In this document: positions 36,947 through 43,954 of the stretch, piece by piece
Numbering within the stretch: position 1 is the first letter of the stretch
How the letters are laid out: each line of letters starts with the position of its first letter
Assembly: GCA_001657385.1 (NCBI GenBank)
Contig: LYSZ01000001.1
Span: 558,001-622,000 of the forward strand
Reading direction: 5' to 3'
From: Parvularcula sp. BBD 1991-13
Lineage (GTDB): Bacteria; Pseudomonadota; Alphaproteobacteria; Caulobacterales; Parvularculaceae
Length of the DNA stretch: 64,000 nucleotides
Program-made: the position numbers and the translations under genes
Notes under the pieces: generated by a model
The model's database searches: none
What the model was told of the DNA's origin: nothing
Seen by the model: only the letters and a program-made list of their open reading frames with translations

Positions 36947-38152
36947 TTACGATTCGGTCGATTTGATCACGACTTTCCACAGATCGTCTTCCTTGTCTGC
37001 GGTGGAATAGCCATAATTGGTTGAAATGAATTCGCCTTTCTGCCCGCCGGTGGCGTAGTAGAAGCGGCTCGCGCTGCGCTGCTGCGCGCCGCTGTAATAG
37101 ACGGTGAAATCAACATTGGGAAACTGGTTTGAGATGAACTTGATCACGCTGCGGCATGGCGTGCACGGGCCAAGATCCGAGGTCAGGACGATCTGGCCCG
37201 TAAACTCGTCGAACCGGTTCGGAAAGCGGCGGTACAGATAGTTCACCATGCGGCTGAGCGCTTTCACTTCGGAATCCAGCTTGGCGACGACGTATTTTTT
37301 CTGGGAGTACCAATCCTCTTTCCAGTTCTGGATGGTGTAATCGGCTTTCGAACACGCGCCGCCGGACTGGGCGTAATAGGTGTACTCGCTGGTCCATTTG
37401 CCGATCGACAGGTTCGTATACAGTTCAACGTTGTTTTTCTGCGGCGTGCGCGAGATGAACTGGCTCGCCGGCTTGTTGTAATAGAATTTGAAATTGCCTC
37501 TCTTCTTCGGCGATGCCTGGCAGATGCTTGCGACGGGCCGCGCCCGGGCGTGGCCGCAGGCGCGCGCGATGATGATGTCGTTCAGCGAGGCGGGAAACCG
37601 CGGACCGGCGCCGCCCGATTCCAGAAAGTCCGACGTCAGGAAAAAGTCCGACGCATGATGCTCGACCCAGCGCGCGTCATTTTCCAGCGCCGAAGCGCAG
37701 CCATGCAGCGCGCATCCGGCCCCGAGGCTCGCCGCACCAGGGTCGGCGGCGCCGTTGCCGGTGAAGTCGAAGCGGTGTTGCAGCACGTGGGTCAGCTCGT
37801 GGGCGATGAGGGCGAGGCCGTCCGCGGTGTCCGGCGCATAGGCGCCGGCGGCGAAGACGATCCGGTCGCCCCAGGCCGCGGCGCGCGCCCCGGACAGGGC
37901 GCTTTCCGGGCGCACCGCGATCTGCACGGTTGAGAAATCCGCGCCGAAGAAAAGGCTCATGCGCCGTTCCACCTCGCGCGGCAGGGGTGAAAAAGCAACG
38001 CCTTCGAACCAGTGGGACAATGCGGGCCGGCCCGCGGCGGGAGAGAGGCCGGGCGCGCCCGGTTCGCCTGGGGGAGGAGGCCCTTGCGGCGCCGGTTCGC
38101 GGTGCAAGGAACAGGGCGTTGACGGCGCGAGATTTATTTCCGTATACGACAT
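36947..38152 (-). CDS. Putative toxin: DUF4157 domain fused to a cytidine-deaminase-like toxin domain
   Basis: The 401-residue protein has a Pro-rich N-terminus and a DUF4157-type domain at residues about 46-130 with FGADFSTVQIAV and the zinc-peptidase-like motif HELTH (His118, Glu119, His122). After a linker, the C-terminal domain (about 218-401) shows deaminase features: D293-S-E295 in KLDSEVKAL and P329-C330-x-x-C333 in DLGPCTPCRSVIKF, followed by FPNVDFTVYY. This matches bacterial toxin deaminases such as the BURPS668_1122-like group as I recall them. DUF4157 is known from cargo of extracellular contractile injection systems. There is no signal peptide. GGGAG precedes the ATG by 6 bases. 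It is the last gene of the leftward operon. Target and any immunity protein are unknown. Confidence 0.72.
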   Translation of the reverse strand: MSYTEINLAPSTPCSLHREPAPQGPPPPGEPGAPGLSPAAGRPALSHWFEGVAFSPLPREVERRMSLFFGADFSTVQIAVRPESALSGARAAAWGDRIVFAAGAYAPDTADGLALIAHELTHVLQHRFDFTGNGAADPGAASLGAGCALHGCASALENDARWVEHHASDFFLTSDFLESGGAGPRFPASLNDIIIARACGHARARPVASICQASPKKRGNFKFYYNKPASQFISRTPQKNNVELYTNLSIGKWTSEYTYYAQSGGACSKADYTIQNWKEDWYSQKKYVVAKLDSEVKALSRMVNYLYRRFPNRFDEFTGQIVLTSDLGPCTPCRSVIKFISNQFPNVDFTVYYSGAQQRSASRFYYATGGQKGEFISTNYGYSTADKEDDLWKVVIKSTES

Positions 38153-38204
38153 TTTATTCTCCCGGACGGCGAGGTTGAAAAGGTTGCGGGCGACGTCTCC
38201 GGCA

Positions 38205-39122
38205 TTATTCGTCCGGTGCGGTTAGACTGTATTCGACCGGACAGTGTTCGAATTGCGTGGTGAAGTACTCGTCTTTTCCGAACAGCGCGATGCGCTTGCC
38301 GGCGATGGAAAGATTCGGCGGCGGCGACGCAGTCGTAATGTTGTAAACGAGACTGCGGTGGATCAGGTAATCGAGGCACGCCGTCGTTCCCTGCGGATCG
38401 GTGTAGGTCGGCTTGTCGTTCGCGACCGGCTGGATGGTCCAGCCTTCCGGTAGCGCCAGCGTGTCGCTGCCGCCCCAGTAAACCTCGTCGGCTTTTTTCG
38501 ACAGCGTGTTGTTCGGCTCGATGTTCCAGTCGCCGAGCACGTAATCGGTGGTCGGAACCGGCGTTTCGGGATAATCGAGTTCGTTCTGATAATAGCTGGG
38601 CACGGTGTCGAGGATCGTTTCCGCGTTCGAGACGATGTAATTGTCGATGATCGGCGGGTTTGCGCAGATGCTCCAGAACCGGATGACTTCGACGATGGCC
38701 TCGCTGTTTTCCTCGTTGCTCAGATAGACCCCTGCGCCGAGCAGGGGGTATCCGTCGTCGCTCTGAAGGGGATAGATGTAGCCGGCCGCGACGCCGGGAT
38801 CGTTCCAGACGATCGCGAGGGTTCGGCCGCTGGACCCGCTGTCCTTCCAGTACCAGATATTCACCGACGGCCCGCCGGAAAACTCCGCATAGTAGAGTTT
38901 GGGATTGTCGTCCTGGTTCAGAAAGCTCGCGGGCGGGGAGTCCACCGCGACCGCGTTCGAGGGCAGGGCGCCGCAATTCTGCAGCGAAACGATGGTCGTT
39001 TCCTGCTCGCCGTCGTCGTCGGACGGGGCCGAGGCGATCATGCTGGCGACGTAGGACCAGGCCGTGTCGGCGTTTCCCCCGGCGCCGGCGATGTTCATGT
39101 TCCAGGTGATAAGACGGGTCAC
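38205..39122 (-). CDS. CdtB-like endonuclease/exonuclease/phosphatase-fold protein with altered active site
   Basis: The 305-residue protein resembles CdtB, the DNase subunit of cytolethal distending toxin: ITWNMN (residues 5-10), VSLQNCGALPSNAV (45-58; CdtB has a QEAGSLP-type motif here), VLGDWNIEP (195-203), CLDYLI (249-254) and FEHCPVEY (291-298; usually SDHxPV). Asn49 thus replaces the metal-binding Glu, Glu292 replaces Asp, and no His is evident where CdtB has its VHAL motif. Nuclease activity is therefore doubtful. The start is GTG behind an AAGGAGG ribosome binding site. No signal peptide or CdtA/CdtC partners are present. It lies 52 bp before the deaminase-toxin gene. Confidence 0.7.
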   Translation of the reverse strand: MTRLITWNMNIAGAGGNADTAWSYVASMIASAPSDDDGEQETTIVSLQNCGALPSNAVAVDSPPASFLNQDDNPKLYYAEFSGGPSVNIWYWKDSGSSGRTLAIVWNDPGVAAGYIYPLQSDDGYPLLGAGVYLSNEENSEAIVEVIRFWSICANPPIIDNYIVSNAETILDTVPSYYQNELDYPETPVPTTDYVLGDWNIEPNNTLSKKADEVYWGGSDTLALPEGWTIQPVANDKPTYTDPQGTTACLDYLIHRSLVYNITTASPPPNLSIAGKRIALFGKDEYFTTQFEHCPVEYSLTAPDE

Positions 39123-39207
39123 AGGCGGCCTCCTTGATGATGGGTCATTGACGATCGGATCGACGGTTCGTGAACGGACAACGCGGGCGCGGCGCCGGAC
39201 GCGCGTT

Positions 39208-39534
39208 TCACTCGCGCTCCAGGAGGCGCACGATTGCGAGCGCTTTCATCAGCGTCGGCAGATCGACATTCTGGGCGGACGCGAACTGCTGCGGGCTGGT
39301 TTCGTCCGCGCCGCCGCTGCGCGCATGCTGCCGGGCGCTGCGGCTGCGCGCGGCCGAAAAGCGCGACGGATGCGCCGGCGCGCCGGGGCCCGGCGTCTCG
39401 TGCGCGCCGGAAGCCGCCTCGGAGGCCGCTCCGGAAGCCGCCTCGGAGGTCGCGCTGGAGGGCGGGCCCGTATCCTCGTGCAGGTCCCCGTCGGCGGCGG
39501 ATGCGAAGCCGGGGTGAAAAAGCGTTGCAACCAT
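39208..39534 (-). CDS. Small low-complexity protein in the toxin-like operon
   Basis: A 108-residue frame beginning at an ATG with an AAGGAG ribosome binding site seven bases away, which supports it as a real gene. The middle is disordered and repetitive (SEAASGAASEAASGA, residues 30-44), encoded by a 19 bp sequence present twice at 39407-39425 and 39431-39449. The C-terminus ends in a short predicted helix, VDLPTLMKALAIVRLLERE. No family is recognised. Its position between the Reb-like miniprotein and the CdtB-like gene suggests an adaptor, chaperone or structural part of the system. Confidence 0.6.
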   Translation of the reverse strand: MVATLFHPGFASAADGDLHEDTGPPSSATSEAASGAASEAASGAHETPGPGAPAHPSRFSAARSRSARQHARSGGADETSPQQFASAQNVDLPTLMKALAIVRLLERE

Positions 39535-39603
39535 TGGAAGGCTCCTTTTTTGCCTGGTCTCGCGCGATGACGGGCGGGCGGCGTCGCGCCTCGCCGCGCG
39601 GCG

Positions 39604-39858
39604 TTACGGCCGGTTTCGCGCGCGGGCCCTGGCGGGCTGAAGAAGCCGCGCCAAGTCATTCGATCCGAGCGCGCGCGCCCGGGTGTCTTCCATGCGCGCG
39701 CGGGTGACGGCGTTTGCAAACAGGATCCCGGAACTGGCCGACAGGTGCAGACCGTAGGTGTTCACGGAGGTCGTGCTCATGGAGGCGCCCGGCTGGGCGT
39801 CCGGGTCGGCGTCCTGAGCGTTGGTTCCTTGCTGGTCGGAAGCGCTGCGTGTTGTCAT
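39604..39858 (-). CDS. RebB-like miniprotein
   Basis: An 84-residue frame whose segment SASSGILFANAVTRARMEDT closely parallels STGILFENAVSAAQQQNTLS of the RebB-like proteins at 43569 and 43955. The preceding residues TYGLHL also align with the Y-Q-T-M-A-H region. The N-terminus is Asp/Gln-rich and the C-terminus Arg-rich; the standard N-terminal VTDAVTQ-type motif is absent. A longer frame from 40020 exists but is Arg-rich and non-credible. The ribosome binding site is weak. It is the first gene of the leftward operon and could incorporate into R-body ribbons and connect cargo to them; that is inference. Confidence 0.6.
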   Translation of the reverse strand: MTTRSASDQQGTNAQDADPDAQPGASMSTTSVNTYGLHLSASSGILFANAVTRARMEDTRARALGSNDLARLLQPARARARNRP

Positions 39859-40173
39859 AATGCTGTAAAGACTCCATCCCTGACTGTTTCCCGACGGCGT
39901 TTTCGGCGACGTTCTTCGGCGGCGTCGTGCAGTTCGCCTGCGTCGCAGATGGCGCGGGCGCCGTCTCATTAGCAAAGACGCGCATGGCTTCAGTTTGTGA
40001 AACGACGTTTGCGGATTCACTCCTGCGGCGCGCTGATGAAATCCGCTTCGTTATTCTTCGCGGTCACGGGGCAGGCCGCCATATCGGCCCGGACGTGACG
40101 CGCGCCGTTGCGCCGACGAGACGATACAGAGTCACATCAAGTCAAAGCACTGTAAAAACAGGGTGAATATTTG

Positions 40174-40205
40174 TTTTACTGGTAAAAATTCTTGATTGAA
40201 TATTC
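40174..40205. promoter_or_regulatory. Two AT-rich palindromes in the control region
   Basis: TTTTACTGGTAAAA at 40174-40187 is a perfect inverted repeat around TG, and GAATATTC at 40198-40205 is a perfect palindrome. They lie about 315-345 bp upstream of the leftward operon start. Possible operator sites; no regulator can be assigned. Confidence 0.4.
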
Positions 40206-40421
40206 TTTAAGGCCGCCGGCAAAAGCAACCTGTTTCGGGTAACGGTCGCGGCGCGACGGTTGGTTGCGGCCCCCTCGGCGGCGCGGCGCGCCGGCGCATC
40301 TTATGCTTAATCGCCTTTTGCGCAGTTCACGCTTTTTTCATGACGACGCTACAGGTGTTCCCGATAATTCCAAGAAACTTTTTCACGCTGCTTTCCGGCC
40401 GGCGTCTTAACAAGCTGTAAC

Positions 40422-40450
40422 AATTTCCAAGCAGGAATTTCCTAAGCAGG
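40422..40450 (+). promoter_or_regulatory. Tandem direct repeat upstream of the sigma factor gene
   Basis: AATTTCCAAGCAGG (40422-40435) is followed directly by AATTTCCTAAGCAGG (40436-40450). A partial third match, AATTCCAAG, lies near 40366. The junction creates GGAATTTCC, which resembles the GGAATATTTCC core of the dyad at 40481-40497. Spacing and repetition suggest regulator binding sites for the sigma gene about 120 bp downstream. Confidence 0.5.
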
Positions 40451-40480
40451 ATCAGGGGAACGACTTATGTGGCGACCTTC

Positions 40481-40497
40481 CACGGAATATTTCCGTG
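40481..40497. promoter_or_regulatory. 17 bp dyad operator candidate
   Basis: CACGGAATATTTCCGTG is a perfect 7 bp inverted repeat with a 3 bp centre, 73 bp before the sigma factor start. Size and symmetry fit a dimeric helix-turn-helix regulator. Confidence 0.5.
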
Positions 40498-40569
40498 CAC
40501 ACCGCTTTATCGTTACGCAGACGCAATATCATTTAACGCGAAATTCCACTCTTCTCATCGGCAATCGGC

Positions 40570-41175
40570 ATGTCGCTTCCCAATGACCCGCCCAGCCTGA
40601 AACAAAACTCCAAACTTGAAGATTTCTGGCGCTGCAATTTCAGTCGCCTCATGAAGCGTGCGCGACGGTTCGCGAACGGGCACGACGAAATCGCGGAAGA
40701 CCTGGTCGCCACCTCGATGGTGAAGATCGTGGCCTACATGCGCTGCGCCTCGCGGCCCATCGACGATATCGAGTCGCTGGCCTTCGTGACGCTGCGCAAC
40801 GTGGCCTACGACCATTGGCGAAAGCGCCGGCGCAGCGCGCAGCAGGCGGACGCCGCCTCGGCGCTGATCGAGGAAGACGCCGCCGGCGACGGCTTCGCGG
40901 AGGAGGCGATCTTTTACCGCCAGATCTTCCAGCACGTGATGCATGTGATCGAATGCGAGGAAGGCGTCGAACAGTCGCTGTTCCACAAGCGTTTCGTGCA
41001 GCAACTGTCTTACGCCGACGTGGCCGAGCAACTGGACATCAGCGAAGCGCTGGCGCGCAAGCGAGTCCAGACCTTGAGAAAACGGCTCAAGGCGTCGTTG
41101 AAAACGAAATACGACGCCGAACCGTTCACAGCGGCGGGCAATGGACGTCTTAGAAGTGCAAAGACCAAATACTAA
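40570..41175 (+). CDS. Small sigma-70 family (ECF-like) RNA polymerase sigma factor
   Basis: The 201-residue protein has sigma region 2 at residues about 20-88 (EIAEDLVATSMVKIVAYM and LAFVTLRNVAYDHWRKRR) and region 4 with a helix-turn-helix at about 120-174 (QLSYADVAEQLDISEALARK). There is no region 1 or 3, as in ECF sigma factors. No anti-sigma gene is adjacent. It is the first gene of the rightward operon, 15 bp before the first RebB-like gene, so it probably drives reb expression; reb clusters in other Proteobacteria often carry regulators. Confidence 0.85.
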   Translation: MSLPNDPPSLKQNSKLEDFWRCNFSRLMKRARRFANGHDEIAEDLVATSMVKIVAYMRCASRPIDDIESLAFVTLRNVAYDHWRKRRRSAQQADAASALIEEDAAGDGFAEEAIFYRQIFQHVMHVIECEEGVEQSLFHKRFVQQLSYADVAEQLDISEALARKRVQTLRKRLKASLKTKYDAEPFTAAGNGRLRSAKTKY

Positions 41176-41190
41176 CGCGAGAGAGTAGCC

Positions 41191-41421
41191 ATGGCCGATA
41201 CGACGCCCGTAAACTCCCAGATAACGGATGCGGTGACTCAAACCAATGTGAAGGTGGTCGCCGAAGCGCCGGCGCAGTCTCTTGCGGTGCTTTACCAGAT
41301 GACGACGCAGGCGGCGGGCCTGTCGATGCAGAACGCGGTGCAGAACCAGCAGAGCCTGAACCAGATTTCGAACGCATCGGTCGCCACCGCGGTCCGGCAG
41401 ATCATGAAGCTCGCGGAATAA
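41191..41421 (+). CDS. RebB-like R-body protein, short form
   Basis: The 76-residue protein shares the N-terminal RebB pattern: VNSQITDAVTQTNVKVVAEA parallels VNDQVTDAVTQSNVKVVGEA of the protein at 43569. The middle, LYQMTTQAAGLSMQNAVQNQ, aligns with the Y-Q-T-M...ENAV region, and the C-terminal third of full-length RebB is missing. A GAGAGAG ribosome binding site precedes the ATG. It directly follows the sigma gene. A role as a ribbon subunit or length/nucleation variant is inferred. Confidence 0.8.
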   Translation: MADTTPVNSQITDAVTQTNVKVVAEAPAQSLAVLYQMTTQAAGLSMQNAVQNQQSLNQISNASVATAVRQIMKLAE

Positions 41422-41473
41422 CCCGTAACGCCAATGAAACGAGGCTCGCCTCGCCGGAGATTATCCGAACGCC

Positions 41474-42394
41474 ATGACTGACGACACTTCCACCAACGAC
41501 ACCCCTGCAAACGATACGCCTGAAAAGGACGCGCCCGCGCAAAAGTCAGCGGCGGACGACGCCCCGCAAGACGGCGCATCCCGAGATAACGCATCAAAAG
41601 ACAACGCCGCCAAAGACAACGTCGCCAAAGACAGGGACGGCGGCGGCGCGGCCCGGAGCGATGCACGGGGCGACGCTGCGGATCTTCCGCGCTTGCCGCT
41701 AAACGCCTATCGCGCCGTGCTGATGCGCCGGCTTGAAGCCCCGCGCGCGGCGCACGCGGCTCGGGACGCGTCCGCCAGCGACGCCGGCGCGGCGGACGGT
41801 GGCAATGACGACAACGACGATAATGATAACGATAATGGCGGCAATGGCGGGAGTTATGAAGGCGATAATGATGGAGGCGCATCCGCCGGACCGATGAGCG
41901 CGGCGCCGTTATCCGCCGTCACCGCGCCGGCGTCTTCCGCGTACCCCGCTCTCAACCAACAGATCGTCCAGGCTGTCGACGCCACCAACAACGCGACGGA
42001 AGCGGGCGCGCCGACGGTGATCGCCGCCTCCGCGGACGCGATGATCAGCCAGGCGTCGGCCCTCGCGGCCCAGTCTTCCGCCAGCTATTACGACGGCATA
42101 TCCAGGCTGGTCATGGCGAGCCAGGCCGTCATGCTGAAGAACCTCACCCAGGATCTGGCGGAGGGCAACGACAAAGGCGCTGTCGCCCAGGCCGTCGGCA
42201 TCGCGGTGACCGAGCTGCTGCTGGGGGGCGCGATGGCGGTCGCGGCTGCGGGCGGCGCCATGGAATCGGAAGCGGCGAGTTTTTCCATCTCCAAAATCGA
42301 CAAGGCCGTCGAAACCCTTTCCGGGCTTGCCGGCGGCGGCGCGGCTTCGGCGGCGGCGGGGGGCTCGGCGGACAGCGCCCCCGGCGACGCATGA
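41474..42394 (+). CDS. RebB-like domain with long disordered acidic N-terminus
   Basis: The 306-residue protein begins with a low-complexity stretch (NDTPANDTPEKDA, RDNASKDNAAKDN) and an Asp/Asn tract at residues 111-121. Residues about 157-225 resemble RebB: ALNQQIVQAVDATNNATEAG then a Ser/Ala-rich helix ending ASQAVMLKNL. A hydrophobic Ala/Gly segment follows (about 236-262). This architecture is longer than ordinary RebB proteins of about 100 residues. It may cap the ribbon or act in its assembly; no closer function is recognised. It lies in the operon between two RebB-type genes. Confidence 0.65.
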   Translation: MTDDTSTNDTPANDTPEKDAPAQKSAADDAPQDGASRDNASKDNAAKDNVAKDRDGGGAARSDARGDAADLPRLPLNAYRAVLMRRLEAPRAAHAARDASASDAGAADGGNDDNDDNDNDNGGNGGSYEGDNDGGASAGPMSAAPLSAVTAPASSAYPALNQQIVQAVDATNNATEAGAPTVIAASADAMISQASALAAQSSASYYDGISRLVMASQAVMLKNLTQDLAEGNDKGAVAQAVGIAVTELLLGGAMAVAAAGGAMESEAASFSISKIDKAVETLSGLAGGGAASAAAGGSADSAPGDA

Positions 42395-42410
42395 CGCCGA
42401 CGCATGACGC
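42385..42410 (+). repeat. 13 bp tandem duplication across a stop codon
   Basis: CGACGCATGACGC occurs twice in direct succession, the first copy containing the TGA stop (42392-42394) of the 306-residue gene. It looks like a recent small duplication or slippage event. Confidence 0.75.
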
Positions 42411-42531
42411 CGCCCGGCGGGCTGCTCAGCGAGCCAGGCGGCGTTGCAAGGCGGCGGCCGATCGACGGCGCATGCCGTCTTGGTACAGAACGACTTATTC
42501 ATGACGTCCGTTTTTAATCGGAGGATCCAAA

Positions 42532-42885
42532 ATGCAGTATGAACTCCAGCGCGTGCGCAGGGAAATCGACCAGTTGCTCAGCCTTCACCTGGCGGAATGG
42601 TCGCAGGTGATCGCCTCGGACTCCTGTGAGGATTTATCCGCTTTCGTATCGGTCGCCGAGGATCTCTCGACTGCCCGTCAGGCGCTGGAGGCTGCATGCG
42701 TCGGGCGTCTGCGCATCGCCGGCGACAGTCCCGAGGACAGTCCGGAAGGCGATGGGTTCGACGACGACGACGGCGCCGACGCCGAGAGCGACCGAATCCG
42801 GCGGCGGGTGACGACCGTCGAAACGGAGGAAGTCGAAACCGAATCGTCTGGAGGCAAACGTCATGGCGGAAAATCAAAACGCTGA
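42532..42885 (+). CDS. Hypothetical protein of the R-body operon
   Basis: The 117-residue protein starts behind a strong GGAGG ribosome binding site. The N-terminal half (residues 1-60) is predicted helical (RVRREIDQLLSLHLAEWSQV); the C-terminal half is acidic then basic (DDDDGADAESDRIRRRV, ending GGKRHGGKSKR) and probably disordered. No family is recognised. Its last 23 bp overlap the next gene, implying coupled translation. The context suggests an accessory assembly or regulatory protein for R-bodies. Confidence 0.65.
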   Translation: MQYELQRVRREIDQLLSLHLAEWSQVIASDSCEDLSAFVSVAEDLSTARQALEAACVGRLRIAGDSPEDSPEGDGFDDDDGADAESDRIRRRVTTVETEEVETESSGGKRHGGKSKR

Positions 42886-43462
42886 GCCGTTACAGGCGCT
42901 CCTGCATCTGGCGGAGCAGATCCTTGGGCGCGCCCTCACGGAGGACGAGCGCAAGCTGCTCTATGGCTGGGCGGAGACCGGCTTCGACGGCGCCGATGGC
43001 GGCGAGGACGTTCCCGCCTATCAGCAGGCGCTGAAACAGACCCAGGAAACAATCCGTCAGGGTCAGGCGCAAACCGCGGCGGCGATCAACGCCACGCTCG
43101 AATCCATTCGCCAGGCGCGCAGCGGCGCGGGACCGTCTGGCGCCCATGCGCCCGGCGTCAACACGCCCGGCGCGGCGTCCGGATCGAATTTTTCGGGGAC
43201 GGATTTTTCAGGAATGGATTTTTCAGGCCAGGGCCCGGCAGGCGCTGCCTGGTCCGGCGGCGCGGCTCCCGGCCAGGCCGGGGAAAGCGCCGGTCAAGGT
43301 CCCGACGACGTGCGCCGCGCCGCCGATTTAATCGCCCGCGAGCTGGAGATCATTATCGCCCGGCAGGTCGCGGCCGCCATCACCGAAAGCGTAAAGCCGC
43401 TCGAAGACTATCTGGAGCGGCTCTCGAAGATCATCGCCGGCAAGGACGGCGACAAATCGTAA
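42863..43462 (+). CDS. Hypothetical protein of the R-body operon with FSGxD repeats
   Basis: The 199-residue protein has an N-terminal helical domain (LLHLAEQILGRALTEDERKL), a Gln/Ala-rich helix, a disordered Gly/Ser/Pro linker and a C-terminal helix (AADLIARELEIIIARQVAAA, residues about 153-172). Within the linker NFSGTDFSGMDFSGQ is a short tandem repeat (residues 109-123), encoded by near-identical 15 bp units at about 43186-43229. No family is recognised. It overlaps the upstream gene by 23 bp. It could bridge subunits or anchor the ribbon, but that is a guess. Confidence 0.65.
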   Translation: MAENQNAEPLQALLHLAEQILGRALTEDERKLLYGWAETGFDGADGGEDVPAYQQALKQTQETIRQGQAQTAAAINATLESIRQARSGAGPSGAHAPGVNTPGAASGSNFSGTDFSGMDFSGQGPAGAAWSGGAAPGQAGESAGQGPDDVRRAADLIARELEIIIARQVAAAITESVKPLEDYLERLSKIIAGKDGDKS

Positions 43463-43568
43463 ATCATCAGTACAGCGTAAATCAGCACCAAGTTTCGCTC
43501 ACACAGAACCGCGCAAAGCGTCCTTATTATTATCACTACAGGCCTGAAAATCCGACAAGGAGGTTAAA

Positions 43569-43892
43569 TTGGCTTTTCCCACAGCAGTAAACGATCAAGT
43601 CACTGACGCCGTAACCCAGTCCAACGTCAAAGTCGTGGGCGAAGCGCCGGCGATGGCGATGGGCGCCATCTACCAGACCATGGCGCACTCGACCGGCATC
43701 CTGTTCGAGAACGCCGTTTCCGCCGCGCAACAGCAGAACACGCTTTCGCTGGCGGCCGCCAATCAGGGCGTCATGCAGATCTACTCCCTCGACACCACGG
43801 CCGCCGCCGGCGCGACGGAGAAAATCGCGCAAACCGGTGTCGCGGACAACCTGACCAGCCTGCTGACCGTTCTGAACGCTTTCAAAAGCTGA
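43569..43892 (+). CDS. rebB: RebB family R-body protein, copy 1 (TTG start)
   Basis: The 107-residue protein matches the RebB family of refractile-body (R-body) structural proteins: VNDQVTDAVTQSNVKVVGEA (residues 7-26), AMAMGAIYQTMAHSTGILFE and QGVMQIYSLDTTAAAG. R-bodies are coiled protein ribbons, known from Caedibacter, that can unroll. The start is TTG, set by a strong AAGGAGGT ribosome binding site five bases upstream; no ATG fits. The gene is followed by a near-identical paralogue. Strong translation initiation fits a major structural subunit. Confidence 0.9.
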   Translation: MAFPTAVNDQVTDAVTQSNVKVVGEAPAMAMGAIYQTMAHSTGILFENAVSAAQQQNTLSLAAANQGVMQIYSLDTTAAAGATEKIAQTGVADNLTSLLTVLNAFKS

Positions 43893-43903
43893 CGCCGCCG
43901 CGT

Positions 43904-43923
43904 GACGCCATCCTACGGGCGTC
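43904..43923 (+). other. Hairpin between the two RebB genes
   Basis: GACGCC (43904-43909) and GGCGTC (43918-43923) form a 6 bp stem with an 8 base loop just after the first RebB stop. It has no T-run. It may protect or partly end the upstream message and so set the ratio of the two subunits. Confidence 0.35.
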
Positions 43924-43954
43924 GACATGGACAACTCTAAACTAGGAAATCACT

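Larger units (their letters stand above)
39859..40569. promoter_or_regulatory. AT-rich divergent control region of the R-body locus
   Basis: This 711 bp gap separates the leftward toxin-like operon from the rightward sigma/reb operon and is clearly richer in A and T than its surroundings, especially 40130-40210 and 40320-40560. It holds several dyads and a direct repeat described separately. I find no canonical housekeeping promoter with confidence, which would fit control by the locus-encoded sigma factor. No credible gene lies in it. Confidence 0.65.
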
